The notes beneath the pieces were generated by a model, which was not told the origin of the DNA, ran no database searches, and saw only the letters and a list, made by a program, of their open reading frames with translations. A stretch of DNA of 64,000 nt, taken from Hysterangium stoloniferum (lineage: Eukaryota; Basidiomycota; Agaricomycetes; Hysterangiales; Hysterangiaceae). The stretch spans positions 62,001 to 126,000 of the forward strand of contig WHVD01000178.1 of NCBI GenBank assembly GCA_015178975.1, given 5' to 3'. Position 1 is the first letter of the stretch; each line of letters begins with the position of its first letter. The position numbers and the translations under genes are program-made. Of this stretch, positions 11,736 through 23,431 are shown piece by piece.

Positions 11736-12972
11736 TGTGAGGTATCAGCCTCATCTCATAATTTTCTCTTAATTTTCTGTGAATTATTTAATATTTTCTC
11801 AAATTTATTGTATTTTTATTATATTTTTATTGTGAAATATAAGGCCTAATTCCTTTTAACTTCACATAATAATAGCATATATGAGCTCATATAATGCTAT
11901 TATATCTTATTTATTTTATTATAATTTTTAACTAATTATTTATATTTTATTTACTTAGTTATTGCTTTTCAGCACCTATTTTTGGAGTCATGTGACTTAT
12001 TAGATAAGCCTCCAGTGTCGGGATATCACACAAGTCAAGGATGTGACTACTCGAGTCATTATTTGATTCCGCCGACTCAGCATTTGCTTCCATCCCGGGA
12101 CCGCGGCCTTGAACCTTCATGTTCAAGCCAAAGGTTGGAACCCTTGTCTCAGAGAGGGGAATCACATGATAAATAAAGGGTAAAAAATAAGTAGAATATG
12201 AGGTCATTATGACCTAACTAATGACCTCATAAAATAAATATTTAGTTAAATATTTAGTTATCAAAATGTATATAAGGAGGGCTAAGTTTCCAATAAAATA
12301 ATCTATCTCTCACATATTTGCAGCACAGCTCAGAAGCTTATCTAATCATCCTAAGGACAATAATAGCCTTAGTCTGATACACTAACTGCAAGCACCTACA
12401 CTTGCAGAATCTTGAATCTTTGTCAGCACTTTTGAACTTAGCTAATCATCTAAGTTTCCCCCAGCCTCACAGCTACCCTTAGGCTTACTAAATACATAGT
12501 AAACCTAAAATAAGTATTCTTACTGAAATCCCTGCCAATACTAGATTATTCAAGGCCCAGCCCTAAGTTTATTGAATTAATCAAGTACAAGCACTCAATT
12601 AATCCAACACAAATTATTTTCTCTATTAATAAATTATTTAACACCTTGTTAAATAACTATTAAGAGTTACAAATAAGCATACAAGAATCCAAAGCTTATA
12701 TCAAGTCTCTGCTAAGTTACTGCAGATATATTCAGCTTCTAGCCCCTATTCTCAAGGAATAGTTCTTTTATTTTCTAAAAGAGTCATATATTGTTCTATT
12801 GAACCTTTCAATAATCAAAATAAGCATTGATTTGAGTTGTTTAAGCTTAATAACGCAGCTCATTAATCTATCAGTATTTAAATTACTGGACCTTTGCTTG
12901 CTTTATTGTTGAAGCTCTGTGACACTATAGCATATATTGAGCTATCTAAGAGAAACCCCTGAATACATTACA
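11736..12972 (+). mobile_element. Solo LTR-C inside Tc1-a, TSD CTTCC
   Basis: This 1,237-bp block begins TGTGAGGTATCAGC and ends ACATTACA, with CTTCC at 11,731-11,735 and 12,973-12,977. It is closely similar to the LTR at 40,201-41,426 that follows the family 2 pol region, so it is a solo LTR of that family. A TATA-like 'tatataagga' lies near 12,271. The insertion splits the outer transposase-binding repeat of Tc1-a. Confidence 0.95.
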
Positions 12973-13316
12973 CTTCCAATGATTTTTAGTTGTGTAAATA
13001 TTCTTGAAAATAACTCAAGAACCACTGTAGCTACAGACCTGAAATTTGGTGGGTGGTTAGGTCTATACATTATCTATATTCCCTTAAAATATTATGACAT
13101 AAACATTAATATTTCCCATGCTATAAATAAAATAATAATAAAATCACATTGGAAGGGTTTTGTCCCAGTCACATGATTAGTACAAAACCTTATTGATTAT
13201 CTGCAAATAAGGTTTTGTTTAATCATCTGACCTGTCAAAATTAGATACATATACATATATATATAGCTGTTCACTTTCTAGTTCAACAACATCCCCACAA
13301 CTTGACATTCTACACG

Positions 13317-14333
13317 ATGAAAACTCTTACTCCTGCTCAGGTTAGCCACATTCTCACTTTTATCAATAAGGGCAAGTCTGCTTCTCAGATCTCTACAGTC
13401 ACTGGCAGAGGCCTGTCCACTATATCCAAAATTTGCTTTACCCATTGCCCATCACTTGCCAAAGCACCTGGTGGCCATCCATGCAAGCTTTCTCCCTCAG
13501 CTATTCATTATTCCATCCAAAAAATCACTTCTCAGAAGGCAGAACATGCCAATGAGGTCACCAAAATCCTTCAAAATATGACTGGAAAGTCCATTTCAGT
13601 GAAGACTGTTCATAGAGCACTCAAGAAGGCTGGAATGAGGGCTGTGGTGAAGAGAAAAAAGCTTTTACTCACTAAGAGGCATAGGAAGGCAAGGATGGAC
13701 TTTGCTCTGGCACACAAGGACTGGACTGTGGATGATTGGAAGAGGGTTGTTTGGTCAGATGAGACAAAAATCAATTGTTTGGGGTCAGATGGGAGGAAGT
13801 GGGCATGTGAAAAAGGGCAGGAGAGGGCTCAGTGATAGGCTGGTTGAGGGTACAGTCAATTTTGGAGGAGGAAATCTGATGTTGTGGGGCTGTATATTGT
13901 GAGAAGGACCAGGATATTCCACCAAGATTGATGGATGGATGGATGCTGACCTTTATGTCAACATTCTGGAAGATGAACTTCAAGCAACCATGGAGTATTA
14001 TGGCAAGAACACAGAAGATGTGGTCTTTCAGCAAGACAATGACCCCAAACACAAGAGCAAGAAGGCCACCAATTGGTTTAAAGACAATGGATTTGTGGTC
14101 ATGGTATGGCCACCTCAGTCTGCTGACCTTAATCCAATTGAACACTTCTGGTATTACCTCAAAAAGAGGCTGGGAGAGTATGAAGTGGCACCCAAGAGTA
14201 TTCATGAGTTGTGGGAGAGGGTTCAGACAGAGTGGGAGAAGATCACTGCTCTACTTGTCAGAACTTGATAGAGAGTATGCCTAAAAGGGTTGAGGCTGTT
14301 TTGAAGGCCAAGGGATGCTATACCAAGTATTAG
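13317..14333 (+). pseudogene. Tc1-a transposase (dead)
   Basis: A DDE transposase that would cut and paste the element at TA sites. The N-terminal helix-turn-helix region (from ATG 13,317) is followed by the catalytic core: first Asp in VVWSDETKINCLG, second in FQQDNDPKH, and the third acidic residue in SADLNPIEHFW. The chain ends GCYTKY, like the Tc1-b chain (GGYTKY). Breaks: a frameshift near 13,815, a TGA at about 13,900 replacing the Trp present in Tc1-b, and a frameshift near 14,250. The paired Tc1-b copy makes each break clear. Confidence 0.93.
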
Positions 14334-14570
14334 ATTGTTTGATTTGTGTTCTTTTTATACCAGGGACAAAACCCTTCCAATGTGATTTTATTAGTGTTTT
14401 GTTTATAGCATGGGAAATACTAATGCTTATGTCATAATATTTTAAGGGCATATAGATAACATATAGACCTAACCAGCCACCAAATTTCAGGTCTGTATCT
14501 ACACGGTTCTTGAGTTATTCAAGAATCTTTGCACAACTAAAAATCATTGGAAGGGTTTTGTCCCTCACTG

Positions 14571-15029
14571 TATATTGCTATAATCCACTATAGGTAAATC
14601 TGAAAAACTGGATCATCATTAATACCATCATTGGTATAAGGGGAAGGGTGGGTGGGTAAACTAATTCTAAATGATTAAATGAATGAAAATGTATGAATGA
14701 GTGCTAGTCTTTGGATTGTAATGACTGAGTCGTTGTGGTAAGAAAAACAAAGAGCATGAGACTCTTCTGCATGCTCAGCTGGACATTGAGAGCTGAACTA
14801 CTCTCAAGATGCCAGGGATCGTATGGCACTCGACACTATCCAGCTTCATCTACTCTGTGATGTCTGAGTGAGGAGCTGTATGGTTGAGTAGAGGGAGAGT
14901 GTTAGCTCTCCATGTGTGTGTGGGAAGACTCACCACTCACCCAATCGAGCATGGCTACAAATGCAGCAAGGCTACACCACTCACTCAGCCCTAAGTAGCA
15001 ATACTTCTGACAGTGAGGTTTGCTATGTG
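14571..15029. other. Spacer without gene
   Basis: No coding or RNA feature was found. It contains the second copy (14,843-14,936) of the direct repeat described at 11,568. Confidence 0.5.
14843..14936 (+). repeat. Direct repeat, copy 2
   Basis: The partner of 11,568-11,660, in the same orientation, beginning 'ccagcttcatctactctgtg'. Confidence 0.75.
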
Positions 15030-15664
15030 TCATGATGTGATTTGTTTGAAGGCTCTAATATATGCTCTGTACACTAGTGATTTCCATCTTCCTGCCAGTC
15101 TCACTATTTTGGGGTCGACACCTTGTGCTAAGAACAAGGAGGCACCTCCAATATGAAATGAATGGCTGAAGGTTGTTCCCCATCCCCATGCACTGAGAAT
15201 TGAATTTATTTGCTCAAGTGCTGCTTTCTTGACTAAAGGTCTAATTTCTCCTTTATCATCCTGCCAGCAAAAAAGTGGATCATTGGGTCCAGTGGGGACG
15301 ATTTTTGATAGGTTGGTGAGTGCTTCAATTGGACAAGCTCTCTGTTGGACTGTTAGAAAAACTGACTGGGACATGCCAGCCCTGGCAGTTTTTGATGCCA
15401 GTAAATCTAAGCATGTGTACTGTTTGCCATCATTGTCCTGACTAATTAGGGCATCCTTGCACTTTAGGTGTTTATTGCCATTGAAATGTGACCTGGATTG
15501 AACTGTTACCTGTCCAAATCTCATCAGCCCCCAAAAGGCACATGATGAGACAGCCCAAACACAAGCATCAAAAGGGTTATCCAAATCCAAGGACAACTTC
15601 AGTCTGGGCTGTCCGCCCAGTACTGCATGTGTGCATTCCACAACAGCATAGAACTGATTGCCTC
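15030..15664 (-). pseudogene. Tyrosine recombinase catalytic domain fragment
   Basis: An open frame of about 210 codons resembling the C-terminal catalytic half of the tyrosine recombinases ('DNA breaking-rejoining enzymes') common in agaricomycetes and related to Crypton/DIRS-type elements. Visible features are the helical start LDNPFDACVWAVSSCAFWG, a first catalytic-type Arg in LMRFGQ, the box-II region SHSFHIGGASLFLAQGV, and a C-terminal Tyr in YRAYIRAF. The box-II position that is normally Arg (SFRIGGAS) is His here. The SAM-like N-terminal half is absent: a TGA sits just upstream. Probably a relic. Confidence 0.75.
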
Positions 15665-15724
15665 ATGTGGCATGCATGTGTTGGGTGTGCTGAAGTTTTA
15701 AAAGTGGCCCATGTTGGATGAGAG

Positions 15725-15965
15725 ATGAGTGAGTGGTAAAAATTTCAGTTGATAAAAGATAGTCACTGAGACAAACTTAGAAGAAATACAGTAGTATCAG
15801 CGAAAACAGTGGAAAGCAGTAATAATACTATACCACATTTTGAATTAGAGTCACTAAATTCCATATGAAATTTACACTGAACAATCAAACTTAACATTTC
15901 ATACACTGAAGTTAAGCTAATTTAGCACTGACGCAAATTGGAAAAGCCCTGTAATTAATACCACT
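15725..15965 (-). pseudogene. Fragment of DUF6533 locus
   Basis: About 240 bp matches the internal exon and intron region duplicated at 60,355-60,560 and 62,125-62,360 (shared 'cagtagtatcagcgaaa' and 'actgacgcaaat' blocks in the same orientation). It holds the part encoding a hydrophobic segment next to the exon with the donor after CAAAAT, but no complete exon in frame. It is a dispersed piece of the gene family at the right end of the window. Confidence 0.8.
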
Positions 15966-16061
15966 AAGTTACAACAGATAGCAAGGGAACGACACAAATT
16001 ATGCAACAAGGAAACTCTTATTTAAACATTCCAAGTCGATTTGATAAAAAAAACTTGACAA

Positions 16062-19000
16062 TCACCGCATAGTTTTAAGTCTCTTGTGTGGGTTACTTTG
16101 ACTGGAACGGAACATACTAGCTTTCAGTGAATCGGCCATTGAACCAATATAACGTTCCACAACATCCCATCGCAAAACGGCTACATCACCGTTCCATTCC
16201 CCTTTCAGACGTTTCTGCTGTTCATTGTCAGGGGTTGCAATAATGCGAAGGAATCTGGGGGTCTGTCGCGTTGAGTGCGAAGCAAATTGCTGCTGAGCTT
16301 GGGTGCTGCTGCGGAATTTTCTGTGATAACTGTCAGCTATTGGCGTGTATACGGCTGGCCCGAGAACCATCTCCAAACTCCCTGTCAGATCATCTCCAAG
16401 ATGTGGGCAAGACACTGGTGCATATCGATCCCGTGTCCCTCCCTTCTATAAATATCAGAATAAAGGTTGAGTGCGATAGGGTTTACGAGGTTTAATACCT
16501 ACCTGCACCGTGTAAAAGAATTCGGGCGTAACAGAAATGATGGCATCTCGCCATTTCTGAGCATTGAGGGTTGGTGAAACTTTTGCTTGCACAGCAAGAA
16601 TAATCAGCTCCTTCGTCTGCTTGTCTTGGAAGGTACACAACACGTCGGGGCCCATGTGGTTATCTGGAAAAAAAAAGGGCTTTCCATCTGGATCGTGCAA
16701 GAAAGCGAGAACGTCTTCAAAAGAATTAGCCTTGAGACCCAAGCGATCAGAAGTGCCTGTCTCCCATGATACTGGATAGCATTGCATTATGTCATCAGCC
16801 CCACGCTTCAGCGTGACCAAGGTAACCTTCCTCGACCCTAATGACCCGCTACAGTGGAAGGCGTGCGAGAGAGGTTTGAACTCCCCCCCAAAAGTCTGCA
16901 TCAGCACGAGAAAGATCGTTTGTTCAAACACATAGCGAAGTGCCGAGGCATTATGAGCACTGCGAAATGCATTGGCTATCCATGTCTTCCTCATCGTGTG
17001 ACGGTGCTTTTGGAAAACCGAGCTTAGGGAGAGAACTACCAATGGTTCGGAAATGTATACAGCATAGTTCGTTGTAGCTTCGCATTGCCAAGGGCTCGTG
17101 ATCTTGTCCAAAAAACCTACGCCACACCCAATTATGTCGTGCATATGGTTTTCGATGGCGACGGTCGTAGGTTCGCTTCCCAAAGTCCACCGCATAAGAA
17201 TTTCGACTAGGCATTGTATCAATTCCTCTCCTATGAAATACGCAGTTAGTCCTAGCATCAGTGAAAAAGATATTGTGCTGACTGTTGTTTTCGTTGAAAA
17301 CGCGGTCCAATTCGCTAATTGGTTGAGAATTTGAGATCAACGTGGACAGCTCAGGGGAAATGGGGGGTTCATTATCTTCCAGTTCGATTGCGTCAGTGAC
17401 TTTAAATCCAGTCAAGCGTTGAGCGAACGAGGTGAGGACACGGTGGCGCGGGACATTGTCCAAGCAGATAAACAGCTCAATAAGGCTAGCTGTCAGGCGG
17501 TGGCTACAATATCAATGATAAAAAGGAATCTCCTAGCAACAAACGATAGACATACCGGCCAGAAAACCAGTACACCATGCGTTCCAACAATCGTCGATCT
17601 GAGTAATTGTCGGAGAGAGTGAGGTACCGGCGAATATAGTCTAATTGAGAAGAATCGTCCTTGGTGAAACGCCCAATATCAGTGAAGACCAGCGAACCCC
17701 TGCCAGGTTCATTCTTTGCGGAAGTAGAACCCACGGCTTCCTTCACCATTTGCATCGACAGACCAGTTCCCGAGAGAATAAACCCAGTGAAGATTGTAGT
17801 GCTCAGAAAGAATCTATACATTTCACGAAGAATGGGGCGCATATCAGTCCTTGTGTTGGAGCGAAAGTACTCTTTCAGGTTGTCTGCAGCCACCTGTGCC
17901 TCGTCAATCACGACGAATAGAGGGGTATCGTCTCCATCTGGAAACATATCTTCCCTCTCAGTCGTGAGTTCCATTAGGATGGAGGCAATAATGCCACGCA
18001 TAGTCTGCGTATCAACATGCTGGAGGGTCCGGAGCACTGTGACGAAGAGATCGTCACCATGAAATTTCGAAATGGGTGGCAAAACTTGAGCAAGGACCCA
18101 TCGCCGGCGAGCTAATGCGGCATCTGTTTTAACAGGAATGTGTTGCACAAATTGCTTCAGGATGAAGAAGCGCGCACACAACAACATTGCAAAGACTCGG
18201 TCTGCAGCTCTAGCGTTCTTCTGAAGCCCATCACTTCCTCCTGTGTCCCAAGTGCTTAAAGTTGGCAATATTTCTTCCGTCGCTACCTCTAAGTCTTTGG
18301 ACCCAGATGCTGGACTTCGTGTGCTTCTGCACGAAATATAAAGGCCCCAATTCAAGCAAAGACCCTCAAGTGCAAGGCGAGTTTTACCCGAACCAGAGAC
18401 GCCGAATAGATGGCTGGAAAGAGGAAGATTAGGATTTATTGTCTGTAAAATTGTCCAAATGCAACGAACACTGTGTCACGGATGAACAATTTTTTGATCC
18501 GAACCTTGTCTGGGTGGTTGCCGAGGTCGTGAAGAAGAAGAATTGGGTCAAGTGGCAGCTTCACATCGAGGTCTGTAAATTTGTCTTCACGTCGGATCGA
18601 GTCAAGATATCCATCCAATTTCCCAACGGCCAGGTATTGAATGTAGTTCTCAAAGTCTTTAATTGCGGCTGCCATCGTAGCTTTCGTCTCGTTGTCTGTG
18701 AGACGGCCAGGGGAGTCACCTCACGAAAACTCTTTTCAATGTCATCCACACTTGGAAATATACCACTTACCTTTGGCTACAACCTTTTCTTCTTGTTTTG
18801 GAGTGTGCGGGGGTTCGCTATGGTCAGGTTGGAGTATCTCTAATAAGAGCGATGAGGACAAGTGGAGAGAGTAATATACTAGAAACTAACCAAGGCTCCG
18901 AATCTCTGAAAACGATTCTTTTTGTAAACATTTGACCAATAAGTTGAAGAGTTCATCGTTCTCGACGATACACTTGCGAACATCGCGACGGTTATTTAAG

Positions 19001-19296
19001 GCGGGCAGGAGAGGTGGATTCGCCGTTTCAGCAATTTGAGACAGAAGGGGGACGGCAAATTCTAACCCAAACTTTTTCGTGCCTGACTGGACGCCCTCGA
19101 GGATCAAAGCGATATTATCGTTCTCCAACACCTCACGATCTTGCCTCTCCTCGTCTTCAAGAGATGTGCGTCTGGTGGCCATACTAAGAAGCTTCTTGGT
19201 TGACGATTCGTTAGCAGACTGTGAGGATGAAGACCGCTGGGTATCATGAGGGAGCTGTGGTCGATTGGACATGTGTAGAAGTGATTGAGAGGTCAC
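16062..19296 (-). CDS. Crinkler-like P-loop NTPase plus PD-(D/E)XK nuclease protein
   Basis: A seven-exon model stays in phase throughout: 19,296-18,891; 18,839-18,771; 18,695-18,505; 18,442-17,566 extended to 17,556; 17,503-17,283; 17,230-16,503; 16,445-16,062, giving 961 residues (953 if the ATG at 19,272 is used). Walker A is GVSGSGKT at residues 236-243 and Walker B FVVIDEAQ at about 398-405. Near the C-terminus a restriction-nuclease-like site reads GPD (D787), then QAK (Q806, K808), inside a predicted beta-strand pair. This NTPase-nuclease pairing is known from Crinkler/RHS-type eukaryotic proteins, which are thought to act in the nucleus as effectors or in conflict with rivals or transposons. 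The N-terminus is Ser-rich and lacks a visible secretion signal or LxLFLAK motif. The reading frame is intact, unlike every neighbour. Weakest points are the short introns after exons 3 and 5. Function is inferred only. Confidence 0.8.
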
Positions 19297-20334
19297 GTGA
19301 TATCACGGCACGATCTAAATCCGGCTGATCTCTGCACTAAGATCAAACAAATTGTTAAAATCTGATTTTTATTTATTTATTATTAATATCCATTCAGCTC
19401 AACTTCTGATACTAGTAGTAGTGCTTAAGAGAGCATTCTCCAGGTGCCTCGACGGTCTGCTGCATATCAACTCCCTTCTCCCTCTACATTGTTACTTTGC
19501 CACCGTCTAATACAACGCAGTTCAATTCATAACCGACCACCGGGCACCCTCCTCGGAAGAATTCTACTGTGTGCTTTCGTCCGTAGAAGTCCTTCGACGT
19601 TCCAAAACCCTGGGGCCACATTGCAGATCGTGTTGAATTATTTAGAAAATACTAAGTGCCAGTGTCCCGCAGTCATTGCGTAAGTATAAGGTCTGCACGG
19701 TACTAAAGCTGCATTGGATAGCCTCTTTGGCTCTGCCAGTGCCAGTTCTTTCAGTGAGGCTGTGACAGCAGCCCCCCATCCTCCTCAATAACCTCTGATG
19801 CTGGAATCCCAGTCAAATAACCAAATATGGGTTATATAATGCATCAGGTGCAACAATTTCCTTTTAATGTCAGCGTGTCACCTGAGGACCCAAACTGGCT
19901 CCCAAACAGATGGCCATTGGTCACTTTATTATCATTATCTGACATTATTTTTGGCTAGGAAATGGTGCGGTGTGTATTTTGATTCCGACTGATAAATTTG
20001 TAAATTTGATGAGGTATTTGGGGAATGCTAGGGACCTAATATGTATGGAATATAGCACTGACCCCTATTTTTATGGATTATCGATCTTTCCCCTCCCATA
20101 CAGTCCATGTCCCCGTTGGCTGACTATCGTCAATTCCGATTTATGTGACCACTCACCTAATTTTCCCAATTCAGCGACTCATTAATGCAATCTGATCCCC
20201 TGCTCACTGCCAAAGCCACATCTATTGAGATGATACAAGGGGCTTGGGTCAATACGATGAGTCGGGCACACTATCTATGTCAGCATCTCATAATTGACCA
20301 TCTCCACAGTGCATATTATTTTATTGAGTCACTG
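19297..20334. other. Spacer upstream of the NTPase-nuclease gene
   Basis: No convincing gene. It presumably contains the promoter of the minus-strand gene ending at 19,296. An open stretch at 19,444-19,683 has no recognisable features. Confidence 0.5.
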
Positions 20335-20881
20335 TTGGTCTAATGACCTGTCACAATTCAGACTCCACCCCGTTCTGTCCTGTTCCTAACACCTAACTTG
20401 GTGTTTATTATTCTTGTTTCATGATTACCTGTTTAAGCTTTCATTAATACTGGATTTGGTATTGCATACACTCAGCAGTCTATATAAACTAGCTAACATT
20501 GTACATGCAATCCAGTCAGAAAATCAGCTTAGATTTCTTCCAGTAATCTTAGTTCCTTTTCCACTCTAAACTCCTCTTGAGAATACCACTTCATCCTCAT
20601 TGGAGCCCATGGGCTCCAACTCTCCTATCACTCAACCTCCAACTTATCATCACTCGACCTCCCTGACCAATCAATGACCTCCATGGGTTTCCCACTGTCA
20701 ACCTCCCCGACTCCCGACCTATCACCTATCCCCGGACTCCCCAGGTTTCCCATCCACCCATTTGAAATTGGACATCATGATCTCGTGAGGGTGCAGCCTA
20801 TAAGCTGAAGCCAAGTCCTACTGGCTTTCCCGCGGGTTTCTCCAGAAACCCTCTGATAAGCTCTGCATACACTCCATAACA
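20335..20881 (+). mobile_element. LTR-A fragment, 5' truncated
   Basis: Matches the 3' two thirds of LTR-A, from 'tctaatgacctgtcac' through 'ggagcccatgggctcc' and 'gtgcagcctataagctgaag' to the end 'ccataaca' at 20,881. The TGTTA end is missing. It directly abuts an XPG nuclease exon on the other strand. Confidence 0.85.
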
Positions 20882-21095
20882 TAGCTCCCCAAACAAGGCT
20901 GTCCCCATCATTGGTGACCACAGCATCAATAATGTGAATTTTATTCAGGTAAGCTAGTTCAGCTTCAGCTTCAGCTTCCCTAGCAGCCTATCATAATTAT
21001 TTATAGAGTCAATTTGTGTGATAAAGGGAAACTCACAGTGCAGCAGTCAAACCCAAATACATCCAACATCTTTTGCAAACTATTGAGGAGTCCAT
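20882..21095 (-). pseudogene. XPG/FEN1-family nuclease I-region remnant
   Basis: Two exon pieces read on the minus strand: 21,095-21,037 (LLNSLQKMLDVFGFDCCT) and, after a 49-bp GT-AG intron (21,036-20,988), 20,987-20,882 (REAEAEAELAYLNK, then VVTNDGDSLVWGA). The EAEAE acidic pair and TNDGDSxxxG block are the metal-binding signature of the XPG internal nuclease region, as in FEN1 and GEN1. Structure-specific nucleases of this type cut flaps or Holliday junctions. The exon stops at the LTR-A junction at 20,881 and the N-region was not found, so this is a truncated copy. Confidence 0.75.
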
Positions 21096-22061
21096 GGTCC
21101 CTCTGTTTGATTGTTCACCCTCTTTTCATATTGGCAGGTGGCTCTTGAGACATTTAAGTGACAATTCATCAATTGGGACAAAAAACTCACAAAGAATTTC
21201 TCTTGCAAGAAAGTGCATTTTTGGTTTGGGCCCATTGAACATAGCTGCACCAAGTAGTGCTGCAATTGGCAACTTATGGTCATAACAAGGATGAAAAGAG
21301 CCACCATCATTCTAGCCACTGAGTGCCTTGGTATCAGTTGCAGATGTGCTGTGACCTCTAGCTGTTTCAGCTGAGAACATACACATTGCATGAGTGGCCT
21401 TGCTAATTGATATACCATTCTGCTTATGCAGGCTCTTTACACATTCCAAATGATCTGTAGACAAATAAATATGGTTCATTGTATATATCAAGTTCTGCAT
21501 ACTCACTATCATAGGACATTGATTTCCGCATATTTGAACCATAAAAAACTATGTACTCATACCACTCATGATGCCCATAAATACCATATCCAGCAGCCTG
21601 TGAATTCTCAGAGAAGTCTGGCTTAAAGGAAGGCCATGAAATGCCAAGGATGTGAAATTGACTGAAGAAATGCATTGCCAGAGCACAAATTGGGCAGAGC
21701 TCTACTAATCAATGATGGATAACTCAAGTTGGCCATCCTGGTTATGTTTGGCATTATAAGAGAGTAATATAAGAGCCTAAAAAACATTGCTTAAAATAGG
21801 TAGTAGTATGTAACAAACAATCTGAACCATTATAGTATGTAGAACCAGAACTGCACCAGTGTTCAGGATTTCATCTACTCCTAGGGCAGACCACTCCAAT
21901 GGCTGCAGACTATCTCCTCAGTAGGCAGAAGCTGCTCCAAGAAGGAACATGGCACGGTCTCACAAATACATAACAGTCTCTCTCTTTGTAGATGGTGCTG
22001 TAAGACAGTACAAAGACCTTGAGATAAGTTCTTGAGTGCTGTAAGTATCTATTGGGTGTGG
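21096..22061. other. Unassigned, possible coding remnants
   Basis: On the minus strand, short open stretches (21,424-21,675; about 21,140-21,290) have protein-like composition, for example KPKMHFLAREILCEFF, but need frame changes to connect and match no family I recognise. They may be the upstream or downstream part of the broken nuclease gene next door, or another relic. Confidence 0.35.
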
Positions 22062-22066
22062 ATAAT

Positions 22067-22922
22067 TGTTACGACTGGAAAACCTGCTGGACTCCAGGCA
22101 CTACCCTATAGGCACCCACACCCTTTACGCACTAGTTATCAGTCACTGGAATACCCACTGGGACCTGGATGCCAAACCTGCCCATGTCTGACCTTTGCTG
22201 TCTCATTAATCAGTCACCAGAATACCTGCTGGGACCTGTGCACATCATACCTGTCTATCTCTGACCCTGTCCCATGCATCAGTCACTGGACTCCACTCAG
22301 AAAACCTGTCAGCTCTCTAACTGAGCCCTATTCCTGTTGTGCTCAAATGACCTGTCACATTTCGGACTCCACTCCCACCCCATTCCTGTTATGGTCTAAC
22401 AACCTGTCACATTTCGGACTCCACCCTGTTCCATTCCACTCCTAACACCTAATTTGGTGTTTACTTATGTATCTCATTTCATGATTACTAGTTTGGATTT
22501 CATTATTATGGGATTTGGTATAACATACATTCCACAGTCTATATAGTCCGGCAGATGTTGTACATACAATCCAGTCAGAAAATCAGCTTAGATTCCCCCC
22601 AGTAATCTCAGTACATTTCCACTCTAATCCTCTCTTTGAAACACACTGCTAATTACCTTGTCGGAGCCCACAGGCTCTGACCTAACTATCACTCAACCTC
22701 CAACCCATCACCATCTGACCCCTGCGGCATTCCCACCATCGACCCTCCGAGCTCTTGACCCACCAGCTACTCCTGGACTCCCTGGGATTCCCATCCACCT
22801 GTCCAAAATTGGATGCCACAATCTCACGAGGGCACAGCCTATAAGCTGAAGCCAAGTCCTATCGGCTTTCCCGCAGGTTTCTCTGCAAACCTTTCAATAA
22901 GCTCTGTGCACACTCTTTAACA
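22067..22922 (+). mobile_element. Solo LTR-A, TSD ATAAT
   Basis: 856 bp from TGTTACGACTGG to CTCTTTAACA, flanked by ATAAT at 22,062-22,066 and 22,923-22,927. This is the best reference copy of the family in the plus orientation. Inverted ends TGTTA/TAACA plus the 5-bp duplication identify a solo LTR. Confidence 0.95.
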
Positions 22923-23431
22923 ATAATATCATATCAATCAATGAGAGTTATATGGGAATGAACTTACCACCCGTGGCCCTGGAAACTTTTAAAGTCTGGG
23001 ATTTTTCATGGTGATTGGGTTCATTGTGCATGGCAGCTTGCTCAATTTCTCTTATGCATAAATGATGAAATGAAACTAGCAAAACATAAAATGAGAATAG
23101 TAAACATCAAATTTGGTGTTAGGAACGGGACGGAACGGAGCAGAGTCTGACAAATCATAAACCATAACGGGAAATGGAGCGGGAGCGGAGTCCGAATCGT
23201 GACAGGTCATTTGACTAAAATGGGAATGGGGCTCTGTTAGAGGGATGACAGGTTTTCCGAGCAGGGTCCGGTGACTGATGCGTGGGACAGAGTCAGACAT
23301 AGACAGGGACAGAGTCCAGTGGGTATTCCGGTGACTGATACACAACGTAATGAAGTCAAATGTAGACAAGTCTGATGTATGGAGTCCAGTGGGAATTCTG
23401 GTAAACTGACAATTGGTGCGTATAGGGCATG

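Larger units (their letters stand above)
11714..14570 (+). mobile_element. Tc1-a: Tc1/mariner transposon with long palindromic TIRs
   Basis: The element starts CAGTGAGGGAC after a TA (11,712-11,713) and ends GTCCCTCACTG before a TA (14,571-14,572), the standard Tc1 target. The 3' terminal repeat spans 14,363-14,570 (208 bp); the 5' one runs 11,714-11,735 plus 12,978-13,166, split by a solo LTR. Each terminal repeat carries 'gggacaaaacccttccaat' at its outer end and the same motif inverted at its inner end (13,148-13,166; 14,363-14,381). The transposase gene between them is broken, so the element is not autonomous. Confidence 0.92.

Noticed and set aside
11736..12972. Open frames inside LTR-C as genes
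   Set aside because: Clear LTR with TSD; frames are short and not shared with the second copy at 40,201.
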